From Macrosoma leucophasiata (lineage: Eukaryota; Arthropoda; Insecta; Lepidoptera; Hedylidae), in assembly GCA_036365455.1 (NCBI GenBank), contig JAWQUS010000030.1, positions 3,534,001 to 3,598,000 on the forward strand: a stretch of DNA of 64,000 nucleotides, given 5' to 3'. Every line of letters begins with the position of its first letter. The stretch's first letter is position 1. Shown piece after piece: positions 23,401-34,619 of the stretch. Below the pieces are notes generated by a model, which saw only the letters and a program-made list of their open reading frames with translations, searched no databases and was not told where the DNA came from. Made by a program: the position numbers and the translations under genes.

Positions 23401-26400
23401 GTGTATTTTGTTCAATAGACATACGTTATTTACTAATATCTGTTTACTTACGAATGAAAAGTGATGTCGTTTAAAGGCCTCGTTTCTGTACGGTTTCTAC
23501 AGCCTAAAATACTGCAACCTTCTATTTTACTGCACATCTTATACACTAGTCACTTAACTAATAGAGTCTTTTTCTCATAAATATCCAATAACTTATTAAT
23601 AATCGCCGATATACGTCGAAAACAATAAATAAATGGGTATACGAGAAGTTATCTTTTACAGCAATGACGATGACAGATATTTGTTAGGCTAACTTTTGCT
23701 GTCACTTACGAAGTTCGCCAAGCAAAAACCGGCACGCCGTAAGGGACAAAAGATACGATGATCTATTTCAACTTTCTTATGTTCTTTGTATATAACTGTC
23801 TCACTTCCACAAAGCATATGGCGAACATGGCTACGTCTAAAGGTACTTAGTCTAAGTTTCTTTCTTTCAATGACACATAGTAGATATACATGGAAGTTTT
23901 TTTTTTTTTAAAAGCCAAAGCAGGCTTTGTGCGTCGGGCCACCCATACTGTAGGGTTCCGTTTTCATTTTTCATTTGGTCGTGTACCTAGTTCTTACTCT
24001 TAAACTTATTGGAAATGGAAAGGTGTACCCTTTCAAACGATAAGAATTTTCAATAATACATACGAATGTCGAACATACCCCCCCCTCCTTATTGATGTCG
24101 GTTAAAAAGATTTGTAAAGGAAAAAATCCGAAAATCTTAAATTCCGGTATCTTGCCGGTAAAATGGCCCTGACCGCGACCGTGACTGATACTTACGGACA
24201 ACTGTTTTACAATGTTAAAAGTTAAGTGTGTCTGCTCATATTTTGTTTGAAGAAATGGAGGAAGCGTTAGACAAGAAGTTTTTTTTGTTTAAAAAAGACA
24301 TTATATTTTTTTATGATCATGTCGAGATTTGTAAAGAACGGGTGCAAATAGATTTTAAAAAGGTATAAGGCGCAACAGCTTTCAAATATTATTTTGGAAA
24401 CCTAGAGAACAAATGCAAAGGTTTAAAATATTTTTGCCTCTCCTGAATAAAAAGTTAAAAATTAAAGTGTAGTATTCTAATGTAGGTAGGAAAGGCCATT
24501 TTTATGCTGGTGAGGCAAAAATTACAATACTAGGGAATGTTCTTTAGGTTTCCAAGATATATTATGAAAGCTAATTTTACCTTGTATCTTTTTTATATTT
24601 TTGCATTAGAAATCAAGTTTGCTTGACTGACATTGCTGTAGACCATAAAAGCTGTCTTGAGATGAGCTACTTATAAAAAGACATACCTACACACGTCCAT
24701 TCTAAAAAAAATATGGAAGAAGCAAAATTTTCGTTTCTATAAAAACAAATTTACAGTTTATAAATAAACTAGATACCTACCTACCTAGGTACGAGTATTC
24801 CCGGTCAATTACAAATGTAATAACAAGATTGGTTACCATTCTAGAATGAGATTCTAGATCGTTACAATCGAACAGTCAAACAGTAACTACCTACCTACCA
24901 TAAATATTTCAATTGAATGATCCACAAATTGTGTGGCGAGCCGGCCATTTGTGCAGCCGGTCTCAAGGTCTCGGATCCGTCCGGTTTGCGAATGTTGATC
25001 TATAAATAGGTTTTGTTGAAAAGAAACACATGAGATAGATATTTACTCATATTTGTTCATGTAAAGTGCGAATTGACATCAAATTTGTTAGTTGTAAACT
25101 CTCGTAATTTATACCTAGCAAATTGATTTGTTGTTTGGGACACATTGACACATCACATTTTTAATACCTGATATTCCTCTGGAATTTTCCGAAATATTAA
25201 CTTCGTTGGAAAACCGAAAATTTGTAATCTCAGTTTAGTTAAAACCAGTTTCATAAAACTAGTTTTAACTAAACTGAGATCAAAACTGACATTTGAACGT
25301 GTTCGATTTCGATCCATTTTACCGGTTTTCTTAAGATATCGTTTAATAAAACCGCGTTTATGAAATTATAGCCAAAACAAACACGGTAAAATTTTGACCT
25401 TAACTCTTTTAAACCAATTAAAAAAAAACCTTGTCAAATGTGTCAAAGTCCATATCAGAGTCAAAACAAAGTTATTCTCAATTACAGTTTCTGAACGCGT
25501 TTAAATGCGTTGAACGAGTAGGTATTTTTCGGTCGTTCGTAGGTTTGCCACCTTCGTTACCTAGTTACCTACTTATTAAAAAAAAGATAAAATCATTGAT
25601 AAGATTACAGTAAAGTGTTTGCGCTTAAAATACTCTGTGACTAAGAAACATGAATTCGAGTTGTGTTATGTGTATCTATGTTTAATTAATTTTTCTACAA
25701 AAGTACGTAATGTAAAAAATATACAATTGTTACGGATTAGGGATGTTACGGATATGACTGGATATTTGTATGGACCCTAATATCTATCATAGAGACATAA
25801 CAACTTAGGTTTCAGGGGTGGCAACGCATCTGCAACCCGTCCCGCCCGGTTGCATCCGGCGTGTCACCTCTGTCTCTTCCATGTTATTTAGTGCTGTACA
25901 AATATGCGAAAATTCGCGTCGGCGTCCCGTCTCGGTACCCCTCGCCCGCAGTCTGGCCAGACCTTGAACTGACTGTTAGGTTTGATGAATACACTCTCCA
26001 TTTATTCACTTGTCTGTTGGTTGATTTATGTACTTGCCTCATCCATTGGCGACCTTTGATTCGCGTCTCCGCGCGTCTCGCGAAACCGAAGTACTGTGAA
26101 ACTTCCAGAAAATTTAAAAATCCCAGTAGAACCAGAGATTAACCCCCTTATTCATAAACGTATTTTAGCTAAAGTGTTGCTAATCTCTCCTTTGTCTTTT
26201 TCTATCCTGCACATTTGACAATGCAACTGACAAAGACACAGCATTCTATAGCTAAACGGTATCTAATGTACGTTTATGAATAAGGGGGTAAGGATTTTAC
26301 ACCGTTATCTGTAATAGTCCCTGACTCGACAATCGAACCCACTGACTACTGACTGTAGGGTTGCCAGACCCAGGTTGATCATTTCCTGGACATAATTATA

Positions 26401-29400
26401 TGGAACGCACCAGCAAAACAAAAGCGAAATTGGCCCGGCGTGACTTCTGACTGACAAATCGCCTCCTCTACACGTCGGCGTATGCGTCCGCCGACGTGTA
26501 GAGATGATTTGAGCGTCGCCGGACGCATACGCAGATGGCGTCTGTCGACGTGTAGTGCCGGCATTAGCGCGTTATCTCTGCTGCACACTGTCTATGTAAG
26601 CACCGATAGTCCGGTAATGATCAAAACTTGATCAAAATGGTTGAAAGTAACATCAATAAGGTGCGAAAGAGATAACGCTCTACAGATCCGAAATAAGCCG
26701 AAGTCTTTAAGGACGTTGTGCAATATTTCTTGATGGACACTGTATTTTTTTTTTATGTAATGGAAGTGGCAAACAAGCATGCAGTTCACATTGATGTTAA
26801 GTGATGACTGCAGTCTATAGACACCCACACAAAGACCGAGGTCAAAATGCAGATGCGTCACCACTCCTGAGGCTTAAGGTGTTATGCCTCTGTGCCGGAA
26901 ATTACAGGGCCGTACATTACCACCTGACCGGAACACGATAGTGCTGAACACTACCATTTAGCGGCAAGTATATTAGGTAATGCGGTGGTGCCTACGGCCG
27001 CGAGCTCTGTCACTGGAGCTCTACCACCAGTATATAGGTTTTTTGACAAATGTTACTTGATTGCAGCGACTCCATTCGGCCAGATGCCAATAATGGAGAT
27101 TGACGGCAAGCAGTATGCGCAGAGCATCGCCATCGCCCGCTACCTCGGCCGCAAGTACGGTCTCGCCGGTGACGACATCGAGCAGGACTTCGAGATCGAC
27201 CAGAACGTTGATTTCATCAATGACATTCGTGCCAGTAAGTCAACTTTAACGTTTAACGCCTGACAATCGCGCACCATGTGAACACTATACAAAAATTCAA
27301 CGCGCGTCCGACGCGCGCTGAGCGCTTGTCATCTGAACGTAGCCTAATTCAATACGATACGACGACCCGCGTTCGCGGACACTGGCAGATGCATCCGCAG
27401 ATGAATTTACATGAGCTGTCCACACATCTGTAGATCGATCAGTCTTAGCTCAACCTGACAGATGCAACACGCATTTAATATCAACGTTAATTATGGATAT
27501 TGGGACCGTACCGTATACGTAGCTGCTGCAGCTATTTATCTATTTTGCACTTTTAACTACTACTTGAGTGTGCATCGCATTAGAGTTAAAAAAATAAATG
27601 AAAAAGAAGAAGGTGGTGGATGCTCTCAATCGCAACTGCGATCAAACTGATGCGTTAACAGACGTGAGGACGTGCCACAAAAACCGACAAAATCGGATCT
27701 GAGGCGGACGCGTCTGCTGATGTTAAATACCTACTGCAGACGCTCAAATCACCTCCTTTACCACGTCAGCGGACGCATACGCAGATGACGTCTGCAGATG
27801 CATCTGTCGACGTGTAGTGCCGGCATAACTCTTGCTTGCGTAATGCTTTCGATTATGATGTCGTCTTGTCAGTTTCATACCGCCTAAATATTGCCTGGAA
27901 GTGTTTTCGTTTACAGGTACATACGTTAGAGCAAAATGTTTTAATAGGCACCCAACTGACGAAGACAACGTCATAATCGAAAGCATCTCGAAAGCACCAC
28001 GAAAGCATTAATTAGAGTTAGGCGGTCGGCCTGGTTAGTCCGTGTGAGACGATCGTTTGATTCGATGGATCGCGGGTTCGATCCCCGCACCAAGACAGGT
28101 ATCTGTATGGCCTACAGATATTTGTTTCGGGTCTGGGTGTTTAATTAGAGTAACAGGTAATTTATTTAGAGTGAAGTTATATAATCTTTCTCTCACAGTT
28201 TATCAAGCGAAAAATTCGTGGATATCTTAAATCTTCTATACACACATACATGCTACATACGAATTAATAAAATTGGGGTGTCTGTCTGTGATATAAAAAA
28301 ACCGCTTTTTAATAAATGCATATACATATGTATGTATAGACGGTACAAAGATATTATTAAGTGTATCATTTTTTTTCATTTCCGTCTGTCTATATATACT
28401 GCCGCCTATTGGTATGTTTTGCCCGCCATTATTCGGTTCACTGATTGCACTAGCGGAAGAATTGTCCTCCAAAATGGGCTGGTAAGTAGTCAGGTCCCGA
28501 ATTTGAAGAGAATTCTTCCGATAGTGTAGGTAGTCAGTCAATTGAACAAAGGCGGTCAAAACCATTCTAATGGGGCGGTAGTAAGTGCAATAATGCAGAT
28601 TCGCAGCAGCGATAAAGCTGTCCCAGAGACGTCCAGGCCACTGCGATCGCCAATCTGCATGACACCTTTAGTACAGCCTTTCGGCAGAAATGATTGACTG
28701 ATTGATTGAGATGTTCTAAACTGGAACATTAATCCTACAGAGGCGGCATCAGTGCACTACGAGCCTGAAGGTGAAGCCAAGGAGAAGAAGCACGAGGACT
28801 TCGTGAAAAACGTGTACCCTGGGTTGTTGGATAAACTGGATGAGATCATTAAGAAGAACAATGGGCATATCGCTCTTGGAAAGGTACGTTTTACGCCTGA
28901 ATTCGAAGGGGTAGTCAGAGATAAATGCACACACGATTCGTCATTTCCCTTTTTGTCTCATGTAAAAGTGACAAACTTATTGACATCTGCGGGCACATTA
29001 CCAAACTGTACTGGTAAACTTCCCATGAAAATTCCACAATGGAAAATCACAATAATAATTATTATTAACCCCTATTATTTTTAATAAAAACACTGTAACT
29101 GCCCCCCCCCCATCTCACATTCGGTTTTTAGAATTTGTGTCTATGTCCTTCCAGTTGTACCTGTCCTACCAATTATTCCAGTCCATATCAATTCTATCAG
29201 TCATATTTATCCCATTAGCTCTTCCAATCCTACCAATTCTCCTAGTTGTGTCAGTCCGATCCTACCATTCTGTCAAATTCTACAATTCCTAAGACTTCCT
29301 TTCCAAATCCTACGAGACCCTACCATCAGTGCCGGATTAAAGATTCTTGATGTCCAAAGTAATCTACGCCTGTCGTGCAAACATTTTTAGATATATTATC

Positions 29401-30304
29401 GAGCGCATATGACCTTTCTGTTTTTTTTTTGCTCATCAGAATTTATAACATATAAAATATTGACGAACTAATATTGAAGAGTAATAATACAAATCGTATC
29501 CGCAATCAAATGGCAAATTATCGATACCCACAGCGCTATATTTATTTTCCATACAATTTTTGTTAATTATCAAAATTGTACAACCCTAGAAAAAGACGGA
29601 CTTGCGCGACTCGGCGATGAAGAGATCAGTGACGTCAAAACGTGGCTGTCACTTAAAACTTTTAAGTCAAACTGACTTCGATTTTCTCCTAAACTATCAC
29701 CTTATCAATGTCTAATTAATTAGCACTACTATATAAAACGCTCTGGAAAAAATATCCAAGTTTTCTCCTTCGTGAGGTGATGGGCAAAAAACAAGGAAAT
29801 CGGTATTTCTTTTATGATCTCCATTCTTTTGTAAAAGTGGTCTTCAGGAGCTTCTATACTTATATGAAAAATATACTGTAAAATGAACTGTATAAATCAT
29901 AAACATTTATTTTCGAGAATATATACATATACATAGTTTTTGTTTAGATGGTGAGAGTACAGCTATAGATTATAATATTCTGCCATGACAATAATGTGTA
30001 AAATAAAGTAAACTTATGGGATTTTTTTTCGACTGTGATTTAAACTCACCTACTGTGTCTGCTAACTAGACTACAGATGCAGATAAAGTACCTACTTAAT
30101 TTCCATTTCTTACTTTCTCAGCTCACTTGGGCAGACTTCCTGTTCGCGGGCATTTTTGATTACATGAAGAAGATGATGCGCATGCCAGACCTGGAGAAGA
30201 AGTACCCCAGCTTCCAGCAGGTCGTGGACGCGGTCGAAACCATTCCCAAAATTAAAGTCTACCGTGCTTCCGTGCCGGCATCACCACCCGAATACAACTT
30301 CTAG
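20440..30304 (+). CDS. GstS: Sigma-class glutathione S-transferase GST-1
   Basis: Four coding exons: 20440-20572, 27067-27234, 28741-28883 and 30122-30304; 208 residues. All junctions are GT-AG with phases 1, 1, 0. The N-terminal thioredoxin-like domain begins [20 protein letters not shown], with the sigma-class tyrosine at position 8, W39, K43, FGQMP (Q50, P52) and QS at 63-64, all glutathione-site residues in this class. The all-helical domain starts in exon 2 and ends with [10 protein letters not shown] and a tail SPPEYNF, slightly longer than in the other two copies. It should conjugate glutathione to electrophiles such as lipid peroxidation products in the cytosol (family knowledge). Intron 1 is 6.5 kb and full of repeats. 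Exon 2 is nearly identical in DNA to GST-2, unlike the other exons. Confidence 0.95.
21385..21513 (-). mobile_element. Family A SINE fragment in GST-1 intron 1
   Basis: Contains gggcacattaccaaacccc-type and the diverged B-box region (ggggttcgattccaggacct on the plus strand). It is heavily decayed compared with 52364-52672. Confidence 0.5.
22150..23858 (+). repeat. 2.1 kb repeated block, copy 2, in GST-1 intron 1
   Basis: Same two modules as at 13055-15170. In place of the palindromic middle of copy 1 there is a family C piece (atcttcacgccaggtcccta at 22899) and a short spacer. Differences from copy 1 are scattered single bases and small indels. No ORF with a recognised product. Confidence 0.7.
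23039..23112 (+). tRNA. tRNA-like sequence (Ile-GAT-like), second copy
   Basis: Identical to the tRNA-like sequence at 14359-14432, including the acceptor mismatches, within the second copy of the block. Box B (ggttcgattcc) is intact. Probably a repeat component and not a functional tRNA gene. Confidence 0.5.
24240..25200. other. AT-rich intron 1 sequence of GST-1 without recognised elements
   Basis: No exon, ORF or repeat family was recognised. A perfect 19 bp hairpin lies just downstream (25227-25245 with 25262-25280). Confidence 0.4.
26090..26345 (-). mobile_element. Family A SINE interrupted by a MITE
   Basis: The SINE (aacttccagaaaa...accagagat, then ggattttacaccgttatctg) is split by the MITE at 26143-26288. 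Comparison with the uninterrupted copy at 52.5 kb shows the join. It lies in GST-1 intron 1. Confidence 0.65.
26143..26288. mobile_element. MITE with CCCCCTTATTCATAAAC ends, copy 2
   Basis: A 146 bp element with ends cccccttattcataaacg and cgtttatgaataaggggg. TAA occurs on both sides (26140-26142 and 26289-26291) while the uninterrupted SINE has a single TAA, so the 3 bp target duplication is supported. TAA and short inverted ends suggest a PIF/Harbinger MITE. Confidence 0.8.
26466..26503. repeat. Perfect hairpin in a foldback repeat
   Basis: A 15 bp perfect stem (ctctacacgtcggcg / cgccgacgtgtagag) with an 8-base loop. Related sequence (gacgtgtagtgccggcat) occurs at about 26546-26566 and 27806-27827, so this belongs to a small foldback family in GST-1 introns 1 and 2. 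Confidence 0.5.
26570..27033 (-). repeat. Family D and family B repeats before GST-1 exon 2
   Basis: A reverse family D copy (26570-26735) is followed by reverse family B sequence (26745-27033). The repeats end 33 bases before exon 2, so the intron branch and acceptor region is short and unique (ttgacaaatgttacttgatt then gcag). Confidence 0.5.
28031..28104 (+). repeat. tRNA-related SINE head
   Basis: It has an A-box-like gcctggttagtccg and a B box within a good T arm (gcggg ttcgatc cccgc), but the acceptor ends do not pair, so it is not a tRNA gene. The tail aggtatctgtatggcctaca continues as a SINE-like body. It lies in GST-1 intron 2. Confidence 0.45.
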
Positions 30305-30401
30305 GGACTATGGACTATTGAGATTACATTTTTAAGCTCTACATTGAATAATAACACTACTACAAATAGTCTAGTGAGTGTTGATACTTCATATTTTAAG
30401 G

Positions 30402-30681
30402 TGATTCGCATACTGCACCGCGTAAGGCAGTGTAAGGCGACACTAAGTATTTTTACGTTGCTTGAAAGTACACCTCTTTGAATCGAAACACCACACGTGT
30501 TGTGGTGCGGTGCACCACACGTGTTTCGATTGCCATGTTTTTCCACAGTTGCCATGAACCACCTGCATGCAGAGAAACATGCACTCAATCTGCATGATGA
30601 TGCATATGCACTATCGCACTACGCGTGTGGCTCCGTCGCCACGCACCCGGCAGTGTAGTGCGGGGCAGTGTGCGAATAGCT
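30402..30681. mobile_element. Foldback element downstream of GST-1
   Basis: Left gtgattcgcatactgcaccg and right (reverse complement) gctattcgcacactgccccg are imperfect inverted ends around a 280 bp segment with an internal near-palindrome (cgaaacac...gtgtttcg). It begins about 100 bp after the GST-1 stop and may form part of its 3' UTR. AATAAA hexamers lie at 30751, 30834 and 31429. Confidence 0.5.
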
Positions 30682-31505
30682 TAAATGAGATTTGATCTTA
30701 AAAATAATAGCTCAGTATTTTCTTAGGTTTTCATCAACTTCATCCATTGAAATAAAACAGCTTTTCGAGTGAATTTTTAATAATTATTTCAGTTAAATTG
30801 AGCGAGATGAATCGGAAAAAGTAGTTTGATTTCAATAAATATTAGCTCGTTCAACGAGATTTGATACAATTTTACTATCGAGTCTTACGCCTCGAGCTCA
30901 AAACGTATTGTCGGACACGTCCATCAGCCGGGGCTGAAGCATGCGTCCGACAAGTATGTCATTGTAGTCGTCACACATCAAGAGAGTCAGATCGTTTTCG
31001 GACATCCAATTGCTCGGGGACACGTCCGTAACTTGCCTCATGTAGTGAAAATGTGCTAGCTGGTTTTTAGCCGCGGCTGATGGTCGCGTTCGACAATATG
31101 TTTAGAGCTTGACACTACTGTGTACAGATACGACTCGATAAGTCGTCGAACATCATCTTTGCAGAACTTTGTCATTTAATCCTGCATTTTGTTCAGTTCA
31201 ATGTTTATAAACTGGACTTAAGATTAATAGGTATTAAGTCAATGTTAAGATTTTAGTTTATGTTCTTAAGTGCCTTATTCCACTGTTAAAAGTAACGTGT
31301 TTTTATATTATATACTTCTAAATGAAGATTACTTCTGTTAAAAAATGGTATAATGTGCAAAACGCACAGATGTTGTCAAAGTATGTTTGCTTTATTTTAC
31401 CTAAATCCTTATAAAATTAATATTAAAAAATAAATATAAATATTTTTGTATTTAAATTTAACCGTGGTTTTATTCTTTTTCTTTATTTTATTTTATATCC
31501 TCATC

Positions 31506-31800
31506 ATCGTCAACATTTCAGCCAAAAGACGTCCACCGCTGGACACAGGCCTCCTTCAAAGATTGCCACAACGAACGGTCCTGGGCGCCCTTATCCGGCG
31601 ATCCGCGACCTTCACCAGCTCGTCAGTCCACCTCGTGGGGGACCTGAGTACGCTTCGCCTTCCGTTACGCGGTCGCCACTCAAGAACTCTTCTGCCCAAC
31701 GGCCGTCAGTTCTTCGAGCTATGTGCCCTCCTCGCTGCCACTTGAGTTTCGTTATTCGGTGAGCTTCCCCAACTTGGCTTTCGGAGCTTGCCACAAGTAC
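31506..31800 (-). mobile_element. RTE-type LINE ORF2 C-terminal fragment
   Basis: Minus-strand translation gives KLKWQRGGHIARRTDGRW and GPPRGGLTSW, then VADRRIRAPRTVR, the usual end of the RTE-clade polyprotein after the reverse transcriptase. The catalytic domain is absent and frames are broken. It is a dead 3' end. Confidence 0.7.
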
Positions 31801-31844
31801 CTGTCTTAGGCCCCGGGCCTACTATATAGTCTTAGGCCCAGAGC

Positions 31845-32599
31845 CCTTTATTCCCATCGGCCCCCTCTAAGACCGCCACCGGGGTGGCCGTTGGGAATAA
31901 ATAGTGCCAACGGCCACCCCGGTGGCCGTTAGTTTCATTTGCCCCCTTCGTAGTTATATTGCAATAGTTTATTCGCATTTCACATCGGACGTTAGGTACC
32001 AATTGTAAAAAAAATACTTAGGTGACAATTTTTCAATTTGACAATTTGTGTCAAAATGTAAATCCAAGATGGCGGCTGCATGGACTTGTCAACTTTTTCG
32101 TCATGGGTGTCGTTTTCTTGGTTCATGAGTGTGTTGAATTCGATAGTGGTGTCAAAATGTGAATCCAAGATGGCGGCTGCATGGAGTTGTAAATTTTTTC
32201 GTCATGGCTGTCGTTTTCTTGGTTTAAAACAAAAAAACAAAGAAAAGGGTTAAAAAGCTCAAAAAAAGGGGGAAAAAAAAAAAGTGTATGAAGCCTCCTT
32301 CAGCGAGTTCCTCTGCGTGCCAGCATCTCCAGTTATGACCACGCCCCCGACGTCTCGGGGGCAGATAGGCCCGGGGAAGGAGGACATTCCTTGACCCCCG
32401 AACCATCACCCCCCTTTTGTTGCGCTTCACGCGCGGAGGCAGGGATGATGAATAAACAGTCAGAAATGCGAATAAACCATTGCAGTATAACTACGAAGGG
32501 GGCAAATGAAACTAACGGCCACCGGGGTGGCCGTTGGCACTATTTATTCCCAACGGCCACCCCGGTGGCGGTCTTAGAGGGGGCCGATGGGAATAAAGG
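31845..32599. mobile_element. 755 bp DNA element with 137 bp inverted ends
   Basis: Arms 31845-31981 and 32463-32599 are inverted repeats of equal length with only a few mismatches, starting cctttattcccatcgg. The target cccagagc is duplicated at 31837-31844 and 32600-32607. The middle has a tandem pair (about 32048-32124 and 32151-32222, each with ccaagatggcggctgcatgg) and a GC-rich segment. There is no transposase. Long inverted ends plus 8 bp duplication place it among foldback or hAT/MuDR-like non-autonomous elements. Confidence 0.85.
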
Positions 32600-32939
32600 C
32601 CCAGAGCGTGTAAGGACCCAACCGAGCCACCGGCTGAATCCGACTTTGAGTAAAACCTATGTGAAACCTGTGCTAAATCTATGTTTCGATGCGGCTTAAA
32701 CATTAATTTACACCACATTAGTCTCTTAATTATGTATATTTAAACTAGATAGGTATTGATTAGATTAAGTATGGCTAGATAGGATACAAAATATATTTTT
32801 TTTTGTTATGCTCATATCTACAAATGGTGACATTATCGCTTAGGTCAAGAGTAATTTCTGCCGGATAACCGGATAAGCATCAAAATCAACAAATTTTTCT
32901 TTTTCTTTTTCCTGTGACTTCGTCTTCAAAATTAGCCTT

Positions 32940-33290
32940 TAGCACATCACGGACATTCGGATAAAATTCCATACGAACGCTTATTCCGGTTACCTATTTA
33001 TTACACAGACATCAATCAGTACACGCGCACATAGAAATGTAGCAGGGTTATGACCTAAAACAATCGTGAAATAAGTCGTGGCATTGACTACGTGACGAAA
33101 TTAACTAAATATAGACCACTCGCTTCTATGGCTCGCTCGCCCGCTCGCAACCTCACCGTTGAAGTTTACGTGAAGTTTACTCAAGTGCCTTTCGAGGGAG
33201 GATGTGATGAGTGAGGAGGGGAAATCGGGCGGGACGTCGAAGTGAGTCTATACGTAGGTAGATAGTATTATTAGGTACATATTCTCTGCA
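32940..33290. mobile_element. Family X element, diverged copy
   Basis: Has the family X left region (aaaattccatacgaacgctt, tattacacagacatcaatca) and right region (cgggacgtcgaagtg, gtacatattctctg). It is decayed and lacks the THAP exon. Confidence 0.5.
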
Positions 33291-33299
33291 TATAGGTTA

Positions 33300-34080
33300 T
33301 CCTATTATTTGGTGTACAATATAGAATTTATTATTATTCCACTTATTTATTCGATGCACGTATTAATTATTTATTATTATTTCAGTTTTTTTACTTTCAC
33401 CCTCAAATAAGGCGCTATTGCCACTATACGGGTAATAACCAAGTTTAGTGGTTTATGAAATGTCTAAGAAATAGTAGAGTATTATTATGCCTTTAAGCTT
33501 TCTCAGAACTTCAAATATTTCCATGTAGGTACAAATTTTATCACAAGCTTTAAGCTCGGCTATCTGTCTATTAGACTTCTTACTTCTACAATTATTATTA
33601 TGATTAGTATAGAGAAATGATGTTGTATAGAGGATGAATTCTTGAGCGTAGTCAACATCTATCTACGGCATCATAAAAGCAATTGCAAAGCGACAGTCTG
33701 ATAAGGTACATAAACTCTCCTTCATTACCAAATTACTGCGACTACATTCCATACTGACAATGTGCGTTTATTCATTACAAACGACTTCTGTTATGGGCCA
33801 TATTTTGCGTTAAACAAATGATATGATACCTAACTCCTTTATGATCACAATGAATAGCCGGTCTGTTACGTTCATTGTTAATTCATTTACTCAACGGGTC
33901 TCTTTAGTCATGTTTAACTTTATTATGTATCTTCAAGATGTTTTGCAAGTCATTGATGGTAAGTGACGACGGCAGCTTAAAGGTATAAATTTACACAAAA
34001 CTGGAGGTCAAAATGCAGAATCGTTGCCACTCCTGAGCCCTAACCTAAGTTTAACTTTTCTATAATTATTACCGTTAAGT
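33300..34080. other. AT-rich spacer
   Basis: No gene recognised. A weak family B remnant (ggtcaaaatgcagaatcgtt) lies near 33940-34040. Confidence 0.4.
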
Positions 34081-34089
34081 ATATTCATG

Positions 34090-34245
34090 CGCGCATGGCC
34101 CCGCGGCTGGTGTAGATCGTAAGCGATCAACTCGGTTAAGCATTACGGGCGCGGTCGGGTGTGCGATGGGTGACCGCTAGTGGCAAATTAAAATGCGCGT
34201 TTCCGTGCTTCGGAGGGCACGTTAAGCCGTCGATAGATTTCAGGC
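34090..34245 (+). repeat. 5S rRNA-derived SINE-like sequence
   Basis: Contains gatcaactcggttaagcatt, acgggcgcggtcgg and gatgggtgaccgct, which follow the order of 5S rRNA internal promoter sequence. It then runs into the body ttccgtgcttcggagggcac then gttaagccgt, known from insect 5S-headed SINEs. It is too diverged to be a working 5S gene. Confidence 0.5.
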
Positions 34246-34619
34246 ATTTTTAAGAAAAAAAATATATGTCTCAGTTCCTTCCTATTTCCTTATTATATTA
34301 TCAACATTAGGTATTCAATTGGTAAGTTATTGGGAAAAAATTAAACGAATATCAATACGCCCCCACTTCCTGGTATTTATTTGCTCCTGAAAATGGGGAT
34401 GTATAGACTAAACCTAATGCAGTGCTGTCTACCGCCTACCAGTACCAGATGGCCTAAGCAATCGAAGTTTTCTACATGGTTTTCTGAGAACATGAGAGCC
34501 TGTCTTTTTTGCTCTTTAAAATTATTTAGGGGTGAGGTCAAAAGTTTTAAGAATCGATGTGCATGAATGAATAGAATTATGAATGTCTTAAGCAGTTGCT
34601 TAAATTAGTTCTATGTAAT

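Noticed and set aside
28031..28104. Possible tRNA gene
   Set aside because: T arm and B box are good but the acceptor and anticodon stems do not form; kept only as a SINE head.
28218..28565. Overlapping 103- and 109-residue frames in GST-1 intron 2
   Set aside because: Intronic, low complexity, both strands open by chance; no recognised motif.
32224..32718. Several frames of 68-102 residues
   Set aside because: They lie in the long inverted ends and GC-rich middle of the 755 bp element or just beside it; no transposase motif.
34381..34566. 61-residue plus frame before the mariner
   Set aside because: No motif, AT-rich, and no neighbouring exon; treated as chance.
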